The position numbers and the translations under genes were made by a program. 64,000 nt of DNA from Catonia carolina (Eukaryota > Arthropoda > Insecta > Hemiptera > Achilidae). The stretch covers positions 434,385,545 through 434,449,544 of the forward strand of contig JAQMRL010000001.1 in the NCBI GenBank assembly GCA_035578175.1, read 5' to 3'. Shown here in pieces: positions 1 through 12,259 of the stretch. The notes beneath the pieces are model-generated. The model was given only the letters and a program-made list of their open reading frames with translations, ran no database searches and had not been told where the DNA came from. Each line of letters opens with the position of its first letter. Positions within the stretch are counted from its first letter, which is position 1.

Positions 1-122
1 AAAGACCCATCAGTTTTCCTTTTTCATATTGTCATCTGGAAACCCTAGACGGGACAAATCCGTGGACGTTCGAGTACTACCTAATTAACCTATTTAATTT
101 GTTTTAATTATAATTTTATTAT

Positions 123-516
123 GTTGTTTAGGTCAACAGCCGAAAGGCTGGTTTGAACCTCTAGATGTTTTACTAAGTAAAACGAGGAGTGAGGTGGTTT
201 ACCATTGCCTTCCTCACTGAATGGAAAAGTATGCTTATCAGCATGCCGGGCCATCTGAAAAGCACATATTTTCCACTCTATAAATGACACCTTCACTTCA
301 TTCACCACAGGGTCTGGCTGTACAATGAAATTCATTACTTTCAGAGGAGATAACTCTGATTAGTGTCTTTTACACCTCTACCTCTTCTGTTCTTAAATGA
401 TTCAGTCATTTAATTGGCTGACCATGTGGTAAGAAACAAAACTATTTATTTTAGCCCTGCAACGAACAGATTGAGTGTAAATAATTTGACACTCCACCTG
501 TCTGTTATGGGCAGGC
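123..516 (-). mobile_element. SINE-A copy 1, full length
   Basis: A repeat of about 390 bp present about 14 times in the window. I orient it by its (AAC)n tail, so this copy lies on the minus strand. An 11-bp target duplication (aattttattat) is at 112-122 and 517-527. No terminal inverted repeats are seen. Typical internal blocks are CAGCCGAAAGGCTGG, GAGGAGTGAGGTGG and ATTGGCTGACCATG. Confidence 0.8.
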
Positions 517-1003
517 AATTTTATTATATTAGAATAATGTATTTACACTTTATTTATTGACTAAAACGGTAAAGAAGAGTATTGCTATTACAAAAGACAA
601 CATACGGTTTTTAGCTCATAGCTTTTCATCTGACCTAAGATTTCTGGTTTTTACCAGTTTATCATACAGAATTTAGTTGACTGCTTACATTTTTACAAAA
701 ATTATTGTTACAAAAGAAAAAATACTGTTTTTAGCTCTTAGTTTTTCATCTAACCAAATGTGTTTAACTAGTTTTTACCAGTTTATCATGCTACAAACTT
801 GTTTGTTCGTAGTGCTGTCCTTTCAAAATAAATCTGTGTATTCTTTCATCAAATATAATAACCACTAGTTCAATATTATAAGTCTCTTGTAATGATGACA
901 ATGGACTGCTTTTAGTGATAATCTTTTAACTTCAACTTTTTCGTAAACGGATTTCTTCCGTCAGTCTCAAAATTATAAAAACATAATATAATTGTATTTT
1001 TAA

Positions 1004-1390
1004 TGTTGTTGTTTAGGTCATCAGCCAATAGGCTGGTTTGAACCTCTATAGGTTTTACTAAGTAAAACGAGGAGTGAGGTGGTTTACAATTGCCTTCCTC
1101 ACTGAATGGAAAAGTAAGCTTATCAGCATGCCGGGCCCTCTGAAAAGCACATATTTTCCATGACACCGTCACTTCATTCACTACAGGGTCTGGCTGTATA
1201 ATGAAATTCATTACTTTCAAAGGAGATAACTCTAATTAGTGTCTTTTACACCTCTACCTCTTCTCTTCTTAAATGATTCAGTCATTTTATTGGCTGACCA
1301 TGTAATAAGAAACAGAACTATTTATTTTAGCCCCCCAACGAACAGATTGAGGGTAAATAATTTGACACTCCACCTGTCTGTTATGGACAG
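1004..1390 (-). mobile_element. SINE-A copy 2
   Basis: Same family and orientation as the copy at 123-516. Complete from the GTTGTTTAGG end to GTTATGGACAG, with an 8-bp deletion in the middle. No clear target duplication is visible. Confidence 0.75.
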
Positions 1391-1849
1391 ATTGAAATTA
1401 TTATACTTACTAAATTTATGAGAGTTATCTAATTATACACAAAAAAAATTTCTACATAGTTCACAAAATATTCGGTAGATTTCGCTGGAAGCATAGAAAA
1501 TTAAACTAAATAAAAAATATAAAATGAATCTGTGCAACTGAAGCCCGATATAACCTCGTCTGAATCTTACTACAGAATTTAATGTGGCGGCCCGAGGTAG
1601 ACTCGGGCTTCAGACAACCGCGATTTACGCTCACCTCGAGCTATACTCAGGCTTAGGCTTCAAAGTGTTAAGTAACTTAAGCTACAAAAGCTGTTGTCTT
1701 CAATTGAAGCATACGTTACGCATTGCATTAGCCCTTCTTACCTTAGCAGTACCTGAACAGTAATATTTTTTACAGTGTTCAACATACATATTGCAAACTG
1801 TTGTTTCTCATTTCGTACAGAATATATTTGTCCATTATTATTATTATTT

Positions 1850-2146
1850 CCAACCACCAGAACACGGCAACACAAAACACTTACCAATGTCTACAGCGCC
1901 CTCGTGCATCCTGTATACATCCTCAGCAAACTAAAATTCATTTTACGTCAAAATTCAAAACTTCCCGCTCCCACCATGGCAGACAAGGAACATTCCACCT
2001 TGTTCCCCATCCACCATGGTAGGAGCAGGAAGCTTCAAACTTTGACGCAAAACAAATCCCAACCCACTGAAGATGTGTACAAGATACACGAAAGCGCCAC
2101 AAACCTTGGCAAGTGCCCCATGCCACCGCATTCCGGTGGTTAGAAA
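1850..2146. mobile_element. Fold-back (palindromic) element of about 300 bp
   Basis: The whole segment pairs with itself. The left end (CCAACCACCAGAACACGGC) is mirrored by the right end (GCGGTGGC...CCGGTGGTTAG), and matching continues inward through cactt(a/g)ccaa, gcgccc/ggcgct and tcccaccatgg/ccaccatggt to a small centre near 1998. Open frames seen here on both strands are by-products of the palindrome. Family unknown. Confidence 0.7.
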
Positions 2147-2159
2147 TATATATTTCAAT

Positions 2160-2850
2160 TTTAAATAATACGGCTGTTTAAAAATCCAATTTTTTATATT
2201 TTTAATATTTGTTGTTAGTATTTTTAATATTTATTAAAAATTAATTCTAAAAATAAATATAATTTCATGTATAAATAAATACCACGTCAAAAACAAACAA
2301 ATCTGTTTATGTACAAAACATAGTACCATCGATCCATAAAAGATTAAATGTTTATTAGCAATAAATAGTACTATTCTGTCAACAAATACCACAAGACAGG
2401 AAAAATTTAATTAGAAATACCAATACAGGAAAATGGAATTACTATTTACAATTAGATACTGTAGTGAATAAAAAAGTACCCATTTATTGAAGGAAAAAAT
2501 TCACTAGTAACTTTAAAAATAAACACTACACGCTAAACAAGAAATTTCAAAAATAAATATTGTCATTTCTAAGTTAACGATTTTTATGAGTAATCAACAT
2601 TTAAACGTTAAAACGTATTTTACCTCAAAACAAGCAAATTTCATTTTCCAGACAATTATTTATTAAAACATGCTTTTGTAAACTAAATATTATAAAATGA
2701 ATATAAAACAGATTGTATTTTAGCTATAAACATCAATCATAATTTAAATTAAAAAATTTCTTGGACGTTCTACAAACTTTGCCACTGCGCAATGGCAAAA
2801 TTTTTAACAGATTTCTTGGAAAAATGTGCTAAATGTGCGAATTATTAAAT
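2160..2850. other. AT-rich DNA, nothing recognised
   Basis: No coding exon, RNA gene or known repeat seen; short A/T runs only. Confidence 0.6.
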
Positions 2851-2852
2851 TA

Positions 2853-3170
2853 CAACCCACCGGATGTAGAAGTAAAGTATTCGCCGCGTGTCAGCTGTTT
2901 AATAGCTTATTTTAGGAGACAAAGTTCCTGGTTCAAATCCTAGTAAATGTAGTTACTTTTATACGAATTTGAATATTAAATTTGGTTTCCGGTGTACTTT
3001 GATAGTTGAAATTAATCATACACTCTCAGGAATGGTAGGCCTGGGTCTGTACAAGTAGGCTATACACATCGATTACACGTCATACACATTATCCTCATCT
3101 CATTGGGTCATGGGATCGTTTATTGTTCTGAATTGAACAGTTTGCAACGTACACACATTAGAGATAAAAA
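2853..3170 (+). mobile_element. tRNA-like SINE-B, full length
   Basis: Begins AACCCACCGG and contains a B-box-like GGTTCAAATCC at about 2931-2941, then the family body (ggtgtactttgat, cctgggtctgtacaag, ctcattgggtca, ttgaacagtttgcaac) and an A-rich end. The same family recurs at 9480, 26700, 52935, 63360 and 63642. Confidence 0.75.
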
Positions 3171-3780
3171 AAGTAGAAATAGCCAACTGTTTGATTGTTC
3201 GCGTAAATTGTAAATTACAACGTCGAGCTCCCAGTTTCTTGGTCGAACAATTTAAAGTTGAATAACGCTATCAGATCATATTTGAACTGGGGTTGGTTTA
3301 TATCAAGAAATTTCATTACACTTTGTTAGCTGTTATAGGTAACTTTTCGATTTTAAAGCATACACAGTAAACTGTTGCTAATCTGGACTTTACGGGACCG
3401 GTCCTGGAGCGGGTCCGCAGAAGCCCTGACACACCGACACACGGCGAAGTTTTAATACTTCGACAGTAAGTTTATCTACAGATGTACGAATTATCAGAAA
3501 TTTTGAGTTTTCTTTACATTTTAAACCACAGTAAAAAGAATAAACGTTTAGGGACACAAAGTAAATTTCATAGTTAGATCTATAGATCTATAGGTACCTT
3601 ATGTAGGTAATGATCTATAGGTCATTTGCATAAATTAATGAATAAAAAGTACAGCAGACATTGTATGAGAGAAATCTTGAGTAAGGGCAAATGAAACTGG
3701 TGAATCTAATTCATTGGCTTCCAAAGAGAGGTTATATTTCGGAACACGCTAGCGAGACCGACGCCATACTTCATTAACAT
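3170..3780. other. No gene recognised
   Basis: Non-coding, AT-rich. A slightly more GC-rich patch near 3390-3440 shows no recognisable feature. Confidence 0.5.
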
Positions 3781-3782
3781 TC

Positions 3783-4167
3783 TTCTTCTTCTGCCCTTCA
3801 AGGATTAGGCATCCCGGCTTGTTTCGAACCTCTGAAATCTGTCCATCTCTTCCTCGGGCGTCCTCGGTCCCTCCTTCTCTCCGGCCTGTAATCCAGCTCC
3901 TTCTTGGGTATCCTATCCTCGCTCATCCTATCTTGCAACCCAGATACTGAAAGTGGGATACCTTTTCCAGAATATTTTTCTATATAACAAAATTTTGCTA
4001 CTGACTGGATCCTTCTCTTTGAACGTTATTACTCTCGTCTTCTGTGTCGAAATTGTCAGCTTATACTGTTTGCATAATTTGTCAAGGAAGAAGAGTGCTT
4101 TCTGTAAGTTATCCTCATCATTCTGTAGTACTATCAGGTCATCGGCAAACAATAGGCTGTTCACCAC
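3783..4167 (-). pseudogene. LINE reverse transcriptase fragment
   Basis: The minus strand shows SLLFADDLIVLQNDEDNL, i.e. the FADD box of a non-LTR reverse transcriptase and the following helix. It runs after an apparent internal deletion into a 3'-end-like stretch ending in an (AAG)n run near 3783. No intact ORF. Clade not assigned. Confidence 0.7.
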
Positions 4168-4693
4168 TACAATTATTCTTCACTATCATCAATACTCTCT
4201 AAATGTTTAAATTGTTCTCGGAAAAATATCTGTCAGTTGTTTTGGATACTACATAAATATTTAAAAGACTACATATAAATGGATTATCCTAAACATTCGT
4301 TAAGTGATTAATCATTATAAGAAACAATCACTTAATTAAATTATCATAATTTAAAACAATCATGTGCATTGAATATATTTCTTTCTTTTTCATTCAAATG
4401 ATAAGAAATTAAATTGAGTGTGACTTCAGTAGTGATACTGAATTAAAACGCAAATGTTTTTTTTATTTTATTAGTCTAGGCCGACTAAGTACAAAATTTA
4501 TATTGAATGTGAAATTTTATTCAGATATTCATTCTACCTCTGATGTAATTGACCTGAATAAAAATCTTGCTTTTATGTTAAAAAAAACTAGTACTAATAA
4601 TATTACTTATAAAAAACAGTAGGTCAGTAAAAATGATAACCTTAAAAGAATTTATCAACTGAAAGTTCATTACCTTGTTACTGCATTTAAATA

Positions 4694-5364
4694 CAGTAGA
4701 GTACCGATTTTCCGTGGATCGTTTAACCGGGGTTTGGATTAACCGTGCGATCACTAGAAATTTTTTTTTTTTTTTGGTTTAACGTCCGACTGTTTTGCTA
4801 ATTGCTGCTAATGCAGACGGTGAAGGATGAAATGAATTTTTTGTAACGTATGAAAAAATGCCATGCCCGAGTGGGATTCGAACCCAAGACCGCGTGATGA
4901 GGCGAGCACGTTACCAGCTCCTAAAATAAGTTGCAAAGAAGCTTTAACCGGTGCCGAAACATTACTAACTTTCATGGAAAATCAGGATGACACAGATTAC
5001 GTGGACATTTTACATATTCGCGGTTATATAAGAAAAATAAAAGAAAAAATATTGCGGCATAAAATGAAACAAAGTAAAATAACAGATTTTTTGTGATTTT
5101 TTTTTTTTTTTTTGGTACGTAGTTTAAGGTAAGACTTATATAAATTTATGTAGTAAATATTTTTATTTCAATACAATTTGTTTATTTATTTCCGATATCC
5201 GATAGTATTAACATGTATTAATCAGTAGAATAAAACATACGCGTAACTGGTGGTTTTGTTTATGACGTAAGTGGTCTCGACCGAATTGGGTTGTATTATC
5301 CGTGTTTTCCGGTTATCCGGTATAGTTATCCCCCCAATTACCACGGATAATCGGTATTATACTG
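4694..5364 (+). mobile_element. Pogo/Tigger-like non-autonomous element with transposase C-terminus
   Basis: Ends CAGTAGAGTACCGATTTTCC (left) and GGATAATCGGTATTATACTG (right) are inverted repeats flanked by TA (4692-4693 and 5365-5366). Inside, on the plus strand, is a short transposase tail ending KMKQSKITDFL*, the usual C-terminus of pogo/Tigger-like transposases. A reverse SINE-C (4761-4922) interrupts it. The catalytic part is absent. Confidence 0.8.
4761..4922 (-). mobile_element. tRNA-like SINE-C copy 1
   Basis: Starts with a poly(T) run (poly(A) tail of the minus strand), contains GGATTCGAACCC, the reverse complement of a tRNA B box, and ends near gcgagcacgttacc. Nested in the pogo-like element. 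Confidence 0.8.
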
Positions 5365-5451
5365 TAATAGTTTTAACTTTTAAATACATTGATACTGGTA
5401 TTTCATTCATATTGTGCATACACTTTTACTTTCTTAGTCTGTTTTGATAGT

Positions 5452-5956
5452 ACGAGGTGTGGCTATTATATAACGAGACTGACATAAAAAAATTTATTTT
5501 TATTATATACATAATCACTTATTATCACCTTCAATATACACTTCTTCTCTATCCCTACAACGCTCCATGCAAATTTCCCATTGTTGGAAACAGTGCTGGA
5601 AGTCATCTTCTGTCACCTCCTTCAGGACTTGTGCCACTTTCTCTTTTACAGCTTCCACAGATTCAAATCTTGTCCCTTTTAATGCAGATTTCACCTTAGG
5701 GAACCGATAGAAGTCACATGGTGCAAGATCTGGTGAATAAGGTGGATGTTCTAACACTGAAATGCTGTACTTGGCTAGGAACCTCTTGACAGATAACGCG
5801 GAATGAGCTGGCACATTGTCTTGGTGGAGAACCCATGATTTGTCCTTCCACATTTCGGGGCGTTTTTCCTTACTCTTTGACGTAGTTTAGAAAGTACCTC
5901 AAGGTAGTTTATTTAATGGTTAGTTTTAATAGTTATTTAATAGCCACACCTCGTAT
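5452..5956 (-). mobile_element. Internally deleted mariner element
   Basis: Inverted ends ACGAGGTGTGGCTATTA (left) and TAATAGCCACACCTCGT (right), with TA at the borders. The minus strand encodes 112 residues of a mariner transposase C-terminal half (5515-5853). HQDN and SPDLAPCD are present with exactly 34 residues between the two aspartates (D34D), so these two catalytic positions are intact. The N-terminal DNA-binding part and first catalytic aspartate are missing. A related copy is at 28102. Confidence 0.9.
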
Positions 5957-6344
5957 TGTAATCAAAATTTACAAAATGGATTTCAAGGTTTTTAAGAATC
6001 TTTAAGTTTCATGAACCCATGTTTTTACAATATTTTGATAAATAAATTGAGCCTCAATATTAGTTATAACACCAAAACACCACAATACAATAAACAAGAA
6101 AGCCTCACAAGCATTACTGATCACTACAAGGAAAATACTAATATCTACATTAATGATTAGTTAATATTTTTAACATATAACCATAAATACTTCATACATT
6201 AGAAAAAAATGCATATACTTGCACAAAAATAACCACTCCCAACACACATTGGAGGTGCTCTCCACAAAATCACTCTTATTTCCACTCAGCACAATACAAA
6301 CACGTATTACCAACATGCAATGTTCAGTGTTTTGTATTGTTTTG

Positions 6345-6885
6345 TGTACTACATGGAAAAATATAAATGTTGTAAAATGTTAAATTTTGTTTTATAGGGA
6401 CTTGAATAATTTATTTCTAGTGCAAGGACAGTAAGATATTTCTTTTTTAATGTCAACCCCTGGTAAGTATACTTACCAAGGAATGTTTATTGAAATGGGA
6501 ATCACATAATATTTAGTGGTAAGAATGCTTATTGAAACACCTTGTAGTCCTATATAACAGAAAAATGTGGCGAATCTTAACTTTCTATCACCATGAATGC
6601 TTGCTTTTCCTTAAAAAACTGGAATTTCTAAGGACTGTACAAAAGTAACAACAAAACAACATGGTAGCGTACGCTGGTATGAATCCTTACCACATTCATG
6701 TAATACACAAAGCAAATGGTCGCTGCGCGCTACTTTCAATATGTGTATAGCCTACTTACCAGAGAACATCTATAAAAACATAAAATACCAATATGGTTCA
6801 ACTTCATAGCTTATTCTTAAAAAAATCGACCTTATTGCCCGTGGTAAGTATACCTACCAAAGACCTATAAAGGGTTAACAGAATT
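6345..6885 (+). mobile_element. PiggyBac-like MITE (family I), left end lost
   Basis: Matches 47472-48042 in inverted orientation: shared blocks include agggacttgaataat, ctggtaagtatacttacca and cctataaagggttaa. The right end is CCTATAAAGGG followed by TTAA at 6883-6886, as expected for a TTAA-targeting element. The left end lacks the CCCTTT terminus. Confidence 0.55.
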
Positions 6886-7490
6886 ATTAATGAAAATAAT
6901 ACAAATTTTAATAGTACCGTGACACTTATCGCTAAGGTCCGTTTCGGGATCTCGGTTATTAAATAATTATTACACTAAAGTTTACAATTACAAATATGTA
7001 TTACACTAAAAGATTACAAAATAAATAATAAACTAATTATAATAAAGTAATATTATAAATAACTTGTTAATCTACTTAAAATAAATAATAAACAATAAAT
7101 AACTTAATAATTTACTTAGCACTACTTACAACCAATTTTATAGACTACACATACAAAATGAGACTGAATACACAAAAACTGAATTTAATACAGATCACAT
7201 TAACTTTTCACAATACACACACGAACAAAGATAGTATAACAATCGTTGACCAACACAATACTCGGAACCGTTAACCCGAATAACGCCGTAGCCACTCGTC
7301 AAGGATCAAACGAATACTACTCTGACTGCGCTCGGGTGTCTCTGTATACTCATTCAAAAAGATAATTCGAGAAAAGCAGAGAAACACCATGCAAACAATA
7401 AAGTACAAAAAATAACCCTTTATAAGTGAGTGCTAGAAAAATCCATTGTAAACAAGTCAACAATAGGTCTTTTGTAAATAGAAAACGTAA
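6886..7490. other. No gene recognised
   Basis: AT-rich with repeated taataaat-type runs; no feature supported. Confidence 0.5.
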
Positions 7491-7494
7491 ACAA

Positions 7495-7712
7495 GCAGCC
7501 CCCTCATAATAGCTGTACACAATATCCGACCTTTTATCCTACACAATAGCGCATTCCTATTAATAATTTTTATGAATAGACATACCTTTATTGTCATTAT
7601 TGTCCTATTGTCACTTATTGTTACTATTTCACTCTATTATTCTCTCTTTACTATTTTCATAAATGAAATTCTAGAACCTTCGCGAACCATGTCTTCTCGA
7701 TATTGTCACAGT
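7495..7712. repeat. Dispersed repeat shared with 50885-51110
   Basis: Same order and orientation of blocks at both places: ctacacaatagcgc, tttatgaatag, ttttcactctattatt and tcttctcgatattgtcaca. At the second site it follows the N-terminal side of a Tigger-like transposase, so it may be terminal DNA of that element. Confidence 0.55.
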
Positions 7713-7779
7713 ACATAAACAATAATTATAATGAATTTAAATAGTAAAATACAAAATTATTTCTAACGTAATTAAGTTT

Positions 7780-8166
7780 GCTGTCGTTTAGATCAACAGC
7801 CGAAAGGCTGGTTTGAACCCCTAGAGGCTTTACTAAGTAAAACAAAGAGCGAGGTGGGTTACCATTGCCTTCCACATTGAGTGGAAAAGTATACTTATCA
7901 GCATGTCGAGCCCTCTGAAATGCATCTACTATCCACCCTGCAAATGACACCTTTCACCACAGGGTGTAGCTGCATAATGAAATTCATTAATCTCCAAGGA
8001 GATAACTCTGACTAGTGTCTTTTACACTTCATCCTCTTCTGTTCTTAAATGCTTCAGTTATTTAATTGGCTGACAATGTGATAAGAAACAGAACTATTTT
8101 TTGTAGCCCTGAAACTTGCAGATTGAGTACAAATAATTTGACACTCCACCTGCCTGTTATGGGCAG
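7780..8166 (-). mobile_element. SINE-A copy 3
   Basis: Full-length copy. The DNA just before it (7726-7779) and just after it (8184-8228) are imperfect direct repeats (tataatgaattta, acaaaattattt). The next SINE-A follows at once, suggesting tandem duplication of flank plus element. Confidence 0.75.
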
Positions 8167-8228
8167 AATTATGAGAACAATTTATAATGAATTTATATAC
8201 AAAATTATTTTTAGCATAATTCAGTTTG

Positions 8229-8565
8229 TATGTTGTTTACGTCATCAGCCAAAAGGCTGATTTGAACCTCTAGAGGTTTTACTAAGTAAAACGAGGAGTG
8301 AGGAGGTTTACCATTGCCTTCCTCTCTGAGTGGAAAAGTACGCTTATCAGCATGCCGAGCCCTCTGAAAAGCACATATTTTTCACTCTGCAAATGGCACC
8401 TTCACTTCATTCACCACAGGGTCTGGCTGTATAATGAAATTCATTACTTTCAGATAAGATAACTCTGATTAGTGTCTTTTACACCTCTACCTCTTCTGTT
8501 CTTAAATGATTCAGTCATTTAATTGGCTGACCATGTGATAAGAAACAGAACTATTTATTTTAGTC
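8229..8565 (-). mobile_element. SINE-A copy 4, truncated
   Basis: Starts at the (AAC)-tail side and is lost after aactatttattttag; about 55 bp of the other end are missing. Confidence 0.75.
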
Positions 8566-9073
8566 CGTTTATGCAGTTATAAATCAGTTTATGCAGTTAT
8601 AACAAAAATTAAGATTTAAATTTTATATTGGATGTTTTGGATTGTTGCATACAGGAAGGTTTTTAATGTTATGATTACGTTGACCTTCAGGTAGATTCAT
8701 TATTCAGTTCATTGGTAACTAAACATTGTTTAATAAATAGAATGGAAAACTTAAATTGATTTGACCTTGAAGAAAATTATTTACATCTGATTTCTGGTGT
8801 ATATTTTAATGTAGCTAGACAATTTAATTTGCAGGTTGTTCACTGGTTTAAAAGAAATCACATTCGTACATGAACATATGATAAAAAAGAATACTACATA
8901 CAATTTATTATGTCATTTCTTTTTTATTACAGTTGAATCAGTTCCAAGAATTTTTTTTTATTATTGTTATCAAAAAATTGTGCAACAATAGTTCATCATT
9001 ATTATTGAATGAGAATTATATCTTTAATACAAATAAAATTTATTGAATATGATAACATAAATTATTTTTGTGT
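8566..9073. other. No gene recognised
   Basis: AT-rich intergenic DNA with a short duplication (agtttatgcagttata, 8568-8600). Confidence 0.5.
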
Positions 9074-9085
9074 TTTGTATTCGTC

Positions 9086-9265
9086 GCCAGCCGCGTTGGC
9101 GATGTTGGTAACGTGCTCGCCTCTCATCACGCGGTCTTGGGTTCGAATCCCACTCGAGCATGGCATTTTTTCATACGTTATAAAAAATTCATTTCATCCT
9201 TCACCGTCTGCATTAGCAGCAATTTGCAAAACAGTCGGACGTTCAACCAAAAAAAAAAATAAAAA
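9086..9265 (+). mobile_element. tRNA-like SINE-C copy 2 with target duplication
   Basis: Flanked by the 12-bp duplication tttgtattcgtc (9074-9085 and 9266-9277). Has a perfect B box GGTTCGAATCC, a tRNA-like head (gttggcgatgttggtaacg) and an A-rich tail. The best-preserved member of its family here. Confidence 0.9.
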
Positions 9266-9479
9266 TTTGTATTCGTCATACAGATAAACGTTATGCAACA
9301 TCATCTTCTTTATTCCTTTTCCATGTTTCTTTGGATTTGACCCAACATAACTCTTCCCACCTGTCAAAGCCACTCAGCGTTGGATATTCAAGGGAACTAT
9401 GTAATCTGAGATGAACCATAAATGTTTCAGTTACCTAAATGCAAAATTTCAGTGTCCACTATAATTTTTTTTTTATTCC

Positions 9480-9800
9480 TAATTTTTTGTATGTTGCAAT
9501 CTGTTCAATTTAGAACAATAAGCAACCCCGTAACCCAATGAGATGAGGATGATGTGTATGACGTGTAAATGAGGTGTAGTCTTGTACAGACCCAGGTCGA
9601 CCATTCCAGAGAGAGTATGGTTAATTAAACCCCAACCATCAAAGTACACCGGTAACCACTGTCTAGTATTCAAACCCGTATAAAAGTAACTACCTGTACT
9701 AGGATTAGAACCAGGAACCTTCGTCTCCGAAAATCAGCTGTTCAACAGCTGATTTTGGCGACGACTTTACCTCTAGACCAACCCGGTGGGTTGGTCTAGA
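9480..9800 (-). mobile_element. tRNA-like SINE-B, full length
   Basis: On the minus strand: AACCCACCGGG, an A-box-like TGGTCTAGAGG, a small hairpin (aatcagctgttgaacagctgatt), a B-box-like GGTTCTAATCC, then the family body to gattgcaacatac. The box spacing is enlarged by the hairpin insert. Confidence 0.8.
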
Positions 9801-9862
9801 ATAGCACAAGAAAAAGAAACGATTATTATATTGCTAATGACAGTACCAAATTGTCGTAACAA

Positions 9863-10045
9863 ATTTTTTTTTGTTTTTATTTTTGGTTTAATCCGACTGT
9901 TCTGCAATTACTGCTAATGCAGACAGTGAAGGATGAAATGATTTTTTTGTAACATATGAAAATATGCCATGCCTGAATGGGATTCGAACCCAAGACCGCA
10001 TGATGAAAGGCGAGCACGTTACCAACTACGTCAATGCAGCCAGCA
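9863..10045 (-). mobile_element. tRNA-like SINE-C copy 3
   Basis: T-rich start, gctaatgcagacagtgaaggatg, GGATTCGAACCC (B box reversed) and the gcgagcacgttaccaac head. Confidence 0.8.
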
Positions 10046-10049
10046 TTGA

Positions 10050-10629
10050 CAGCCCTACTTATGCGAGTGAAAACTACATCAATAACATTACTATCATTTT
10101 TTAAATCTTGTGCTAATTTGTTCTCATTTAAAAAAAATTTTTAATTAATTGATGATGAGACTTTTTACAGTGTACAAGAATTTTTTTTAAATAATATTTT
10201 ATTGAAGTAAAAAAAATCAAATAACTCAAAATAAGTAAACTTGTAAAACATTGAAGTGAATGCTAAATCTGTGTACTTTTTTATATAAATATTAGAAAAC
10301 GATACACTTATTAAAGTAAATAACCTTGCTGAATAGGTAATGTACATTCAGATATTATGTATTTATTTATAAGTTCTTGATGTTATCTATACTTCCTCGG
10401 GAGTCTCCTGTACGCAATTAAAAAAACCCAAAAAGGATTGACATTTGTTTCATTACTTCATTATGGCGTGCCCATTTTCAAATTTTTGAACCATTTTTTT
10501 ATAAAATGTCTTGATCATTAGTGATATTTTGTATATTATGTTTGTTTGGTTTTCAGTGTCGAAATATTATCCCTATCATAAATCTTAACATAGCTTGTTG
10601 AGTTTTTAAACAAAGGCTTAGTTCTAATC
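10050..10629. other. No gene recognised
   Basis: AT-rich; only short fortuitous open frames. Confidence 0.5.
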
Positions 10630-10976
10630 AATTGAAGGGTGCAGGGCAAAAACCAACTGTCACAAAACAGGAATTTTGCGGGAGGCCAAAAACAAAGTTT
10701 AAAACGATCTGAGAAAAAGAGAAATTTAGAAATTAGAAGGCAAGCGCCTATGTCGCTGGCCATGGACTCAGTTGGTTATTCCCCTCATCCAAATGGACTG
10801 AGTTGGTTTTTCCCCTGTGCTGCAATATTTCAAATGGCTATATCTTGTGATTAAATTAGTTTTTTCCCTGTAGCTTTCAGCATGTGAAAATATTTACCAA
10901 AGAGTATCAAATGGCATATTAATCTAAGTTTCGAATTTTTTGGACTAAGTTACTTTTTCCCCTGTACCCTTCAATT
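10630..10976. mobile_element. MITE family H with AATT ends
   Basis: 347 bp. Ends AATTGAAGGGTGCAGGG and CCCCTGTACCCTTCAATT are inverted repeats. A second copy is at 49556-50401. AATT at both outer edges in both copies is either the TIR tip or a target duplication. No coding capacity. Confidence 0.8.
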
Positions 10977-11025
10977 ATAAAATAACTACTGCATCACACT
11001 CTAGAAACAAAAACATTCCTTTGAG

Positions 11026-12201
11026 TTTTTTTTTTAATTGTATAGCCCTTTTAAGAGCGCACTAGTTATGTAATTAAATTCATTTTCCCTTAAGCTGTTT
11101 TGAGAGCTGTCGCCTCCTTGCGTGGTACTCCCTCATCCTCCTACTCACCACCTGTCTCTCCTCCTCTGTCCAGATTCTAGTCTTGGACTCAGCAGAATGG
11201 AAATTCCCGAAAGTCTTAATCTTGTGCCTAAAAATGTCTCTGTTCATAATGTCGTTGCCCGAGATGTCCAACGTTATGAGGTCTTCCTCCACTTCCTTCA
11301 ACCATCTGTCTCTGGTTTTAAGTCCTTCCTGGCTTCTGATCAACTTGTAGGTCTCATTTTCTATATCCCTAAACCTCATTAGATGTCCGTAATATTGCAG
11401 TCGTCTTTTCCGACACTTTGTTGCCAAAGATTCCCCCAGAAAATTCATTATTACTTCGTTTGATCGTTTTTTATGTACGTTAGTGTCCGGGTCATAGACT
11501 GTTCCCAATATTGTCTGGGCAAATCTTCTGTGTACCTTGTCCAGCTTTGCAAGTTCTCCCTTTCTGTAACATGTCAGAGTCTCAGCCGCGTACAAAACCT
11601 GTGGGAGGACCACCGTGTTTAAGTGTCTTAACTTGGTGTTGCGGGAGATACACTTTTTGTTGTAAAATCCTTTCATCTGTACATACGCCATCTCTAATTT
11701 TCTAATTCTTCTCCGTAATGCCAGGGCATCCGATCCATTTTGTTGGATGATTTCGCCCAGATAATTAAAATGGTCAACTCTGCTCAATCTGCCAAAATCA
11801 GTTTTAAGTGACCTTGGGCTGTCTTTATCATTAGACATGAAAACGGACTTTTCAAAAGAGATATTCAGACCCGTTCCCCCCGCTACCCTTTTAAGCGTGT
11901 CTATCTGAAAAATCGCTTGATCTCTGGTTTCTGCAACCAAAGCCAAGTCATCTGCAAAAGCCAGTACATCGATCGCGAATCTAGTGGCCAAACTTTTACC
12001 TCCATAGACGGTTCCCTTTATCTTATTCCTCGTGTTGTATTCTTGGCATTTTTTCCTCCACTCAGTTATTACTTTGTGCAGGACACAGTTAAAGAGTATG
12101 GGAGACAACCCATCTCCTTGCCTAACTCCCCTCTTGACTTCAAAAGGTTCTGAGAGTACTCCCATAAACCTTGCTCTAGAAAAGGTTCCAGTTAGTGTTA
12201 G
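11026..12201 (-). mobile_element. 5'-truncated LINE with reverse transcriptase C-terminal half
   Basis: Minus-strand ORF (stop end at 11080) open over more than 361 codons. RT motif VRQGDGLSPILFN is at its start, then FADDLALVAETRD, GLNISFEKS, FNYLGEII and a C-terminal tail with WTEEERQVVSRRMREYHARRR. A short 3' UTR is followed by poly(A) (T run at 11026-11035). A 9-bp duplication tttgagttt flanks it (11020-11028 and 12202-12210). The endonuclease and N-terminal RT are missing, i.e. 5' truncation. The intact frame suggests a fairly recent insertion. Clade not assigned. Confidence 0.9.
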
Positions 12202-12259
12202 TTTGAGTTTCTATTACAAATTATTAACTGAAAGTAATTTTGCAGGTATTACAAACAAT

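Noticed and set aside
1775..2158. Overlapping ORFs on both strands up to 122 codons
   Set aside because: By-products of the GC-richer palindrome; mirror-image frames are expected there.
9112..9165. tRNA gene suggested by the perfect B box GGTTCGAATCC
   Set aside because: Embedded in SINE-C with a target duplication and A tail.
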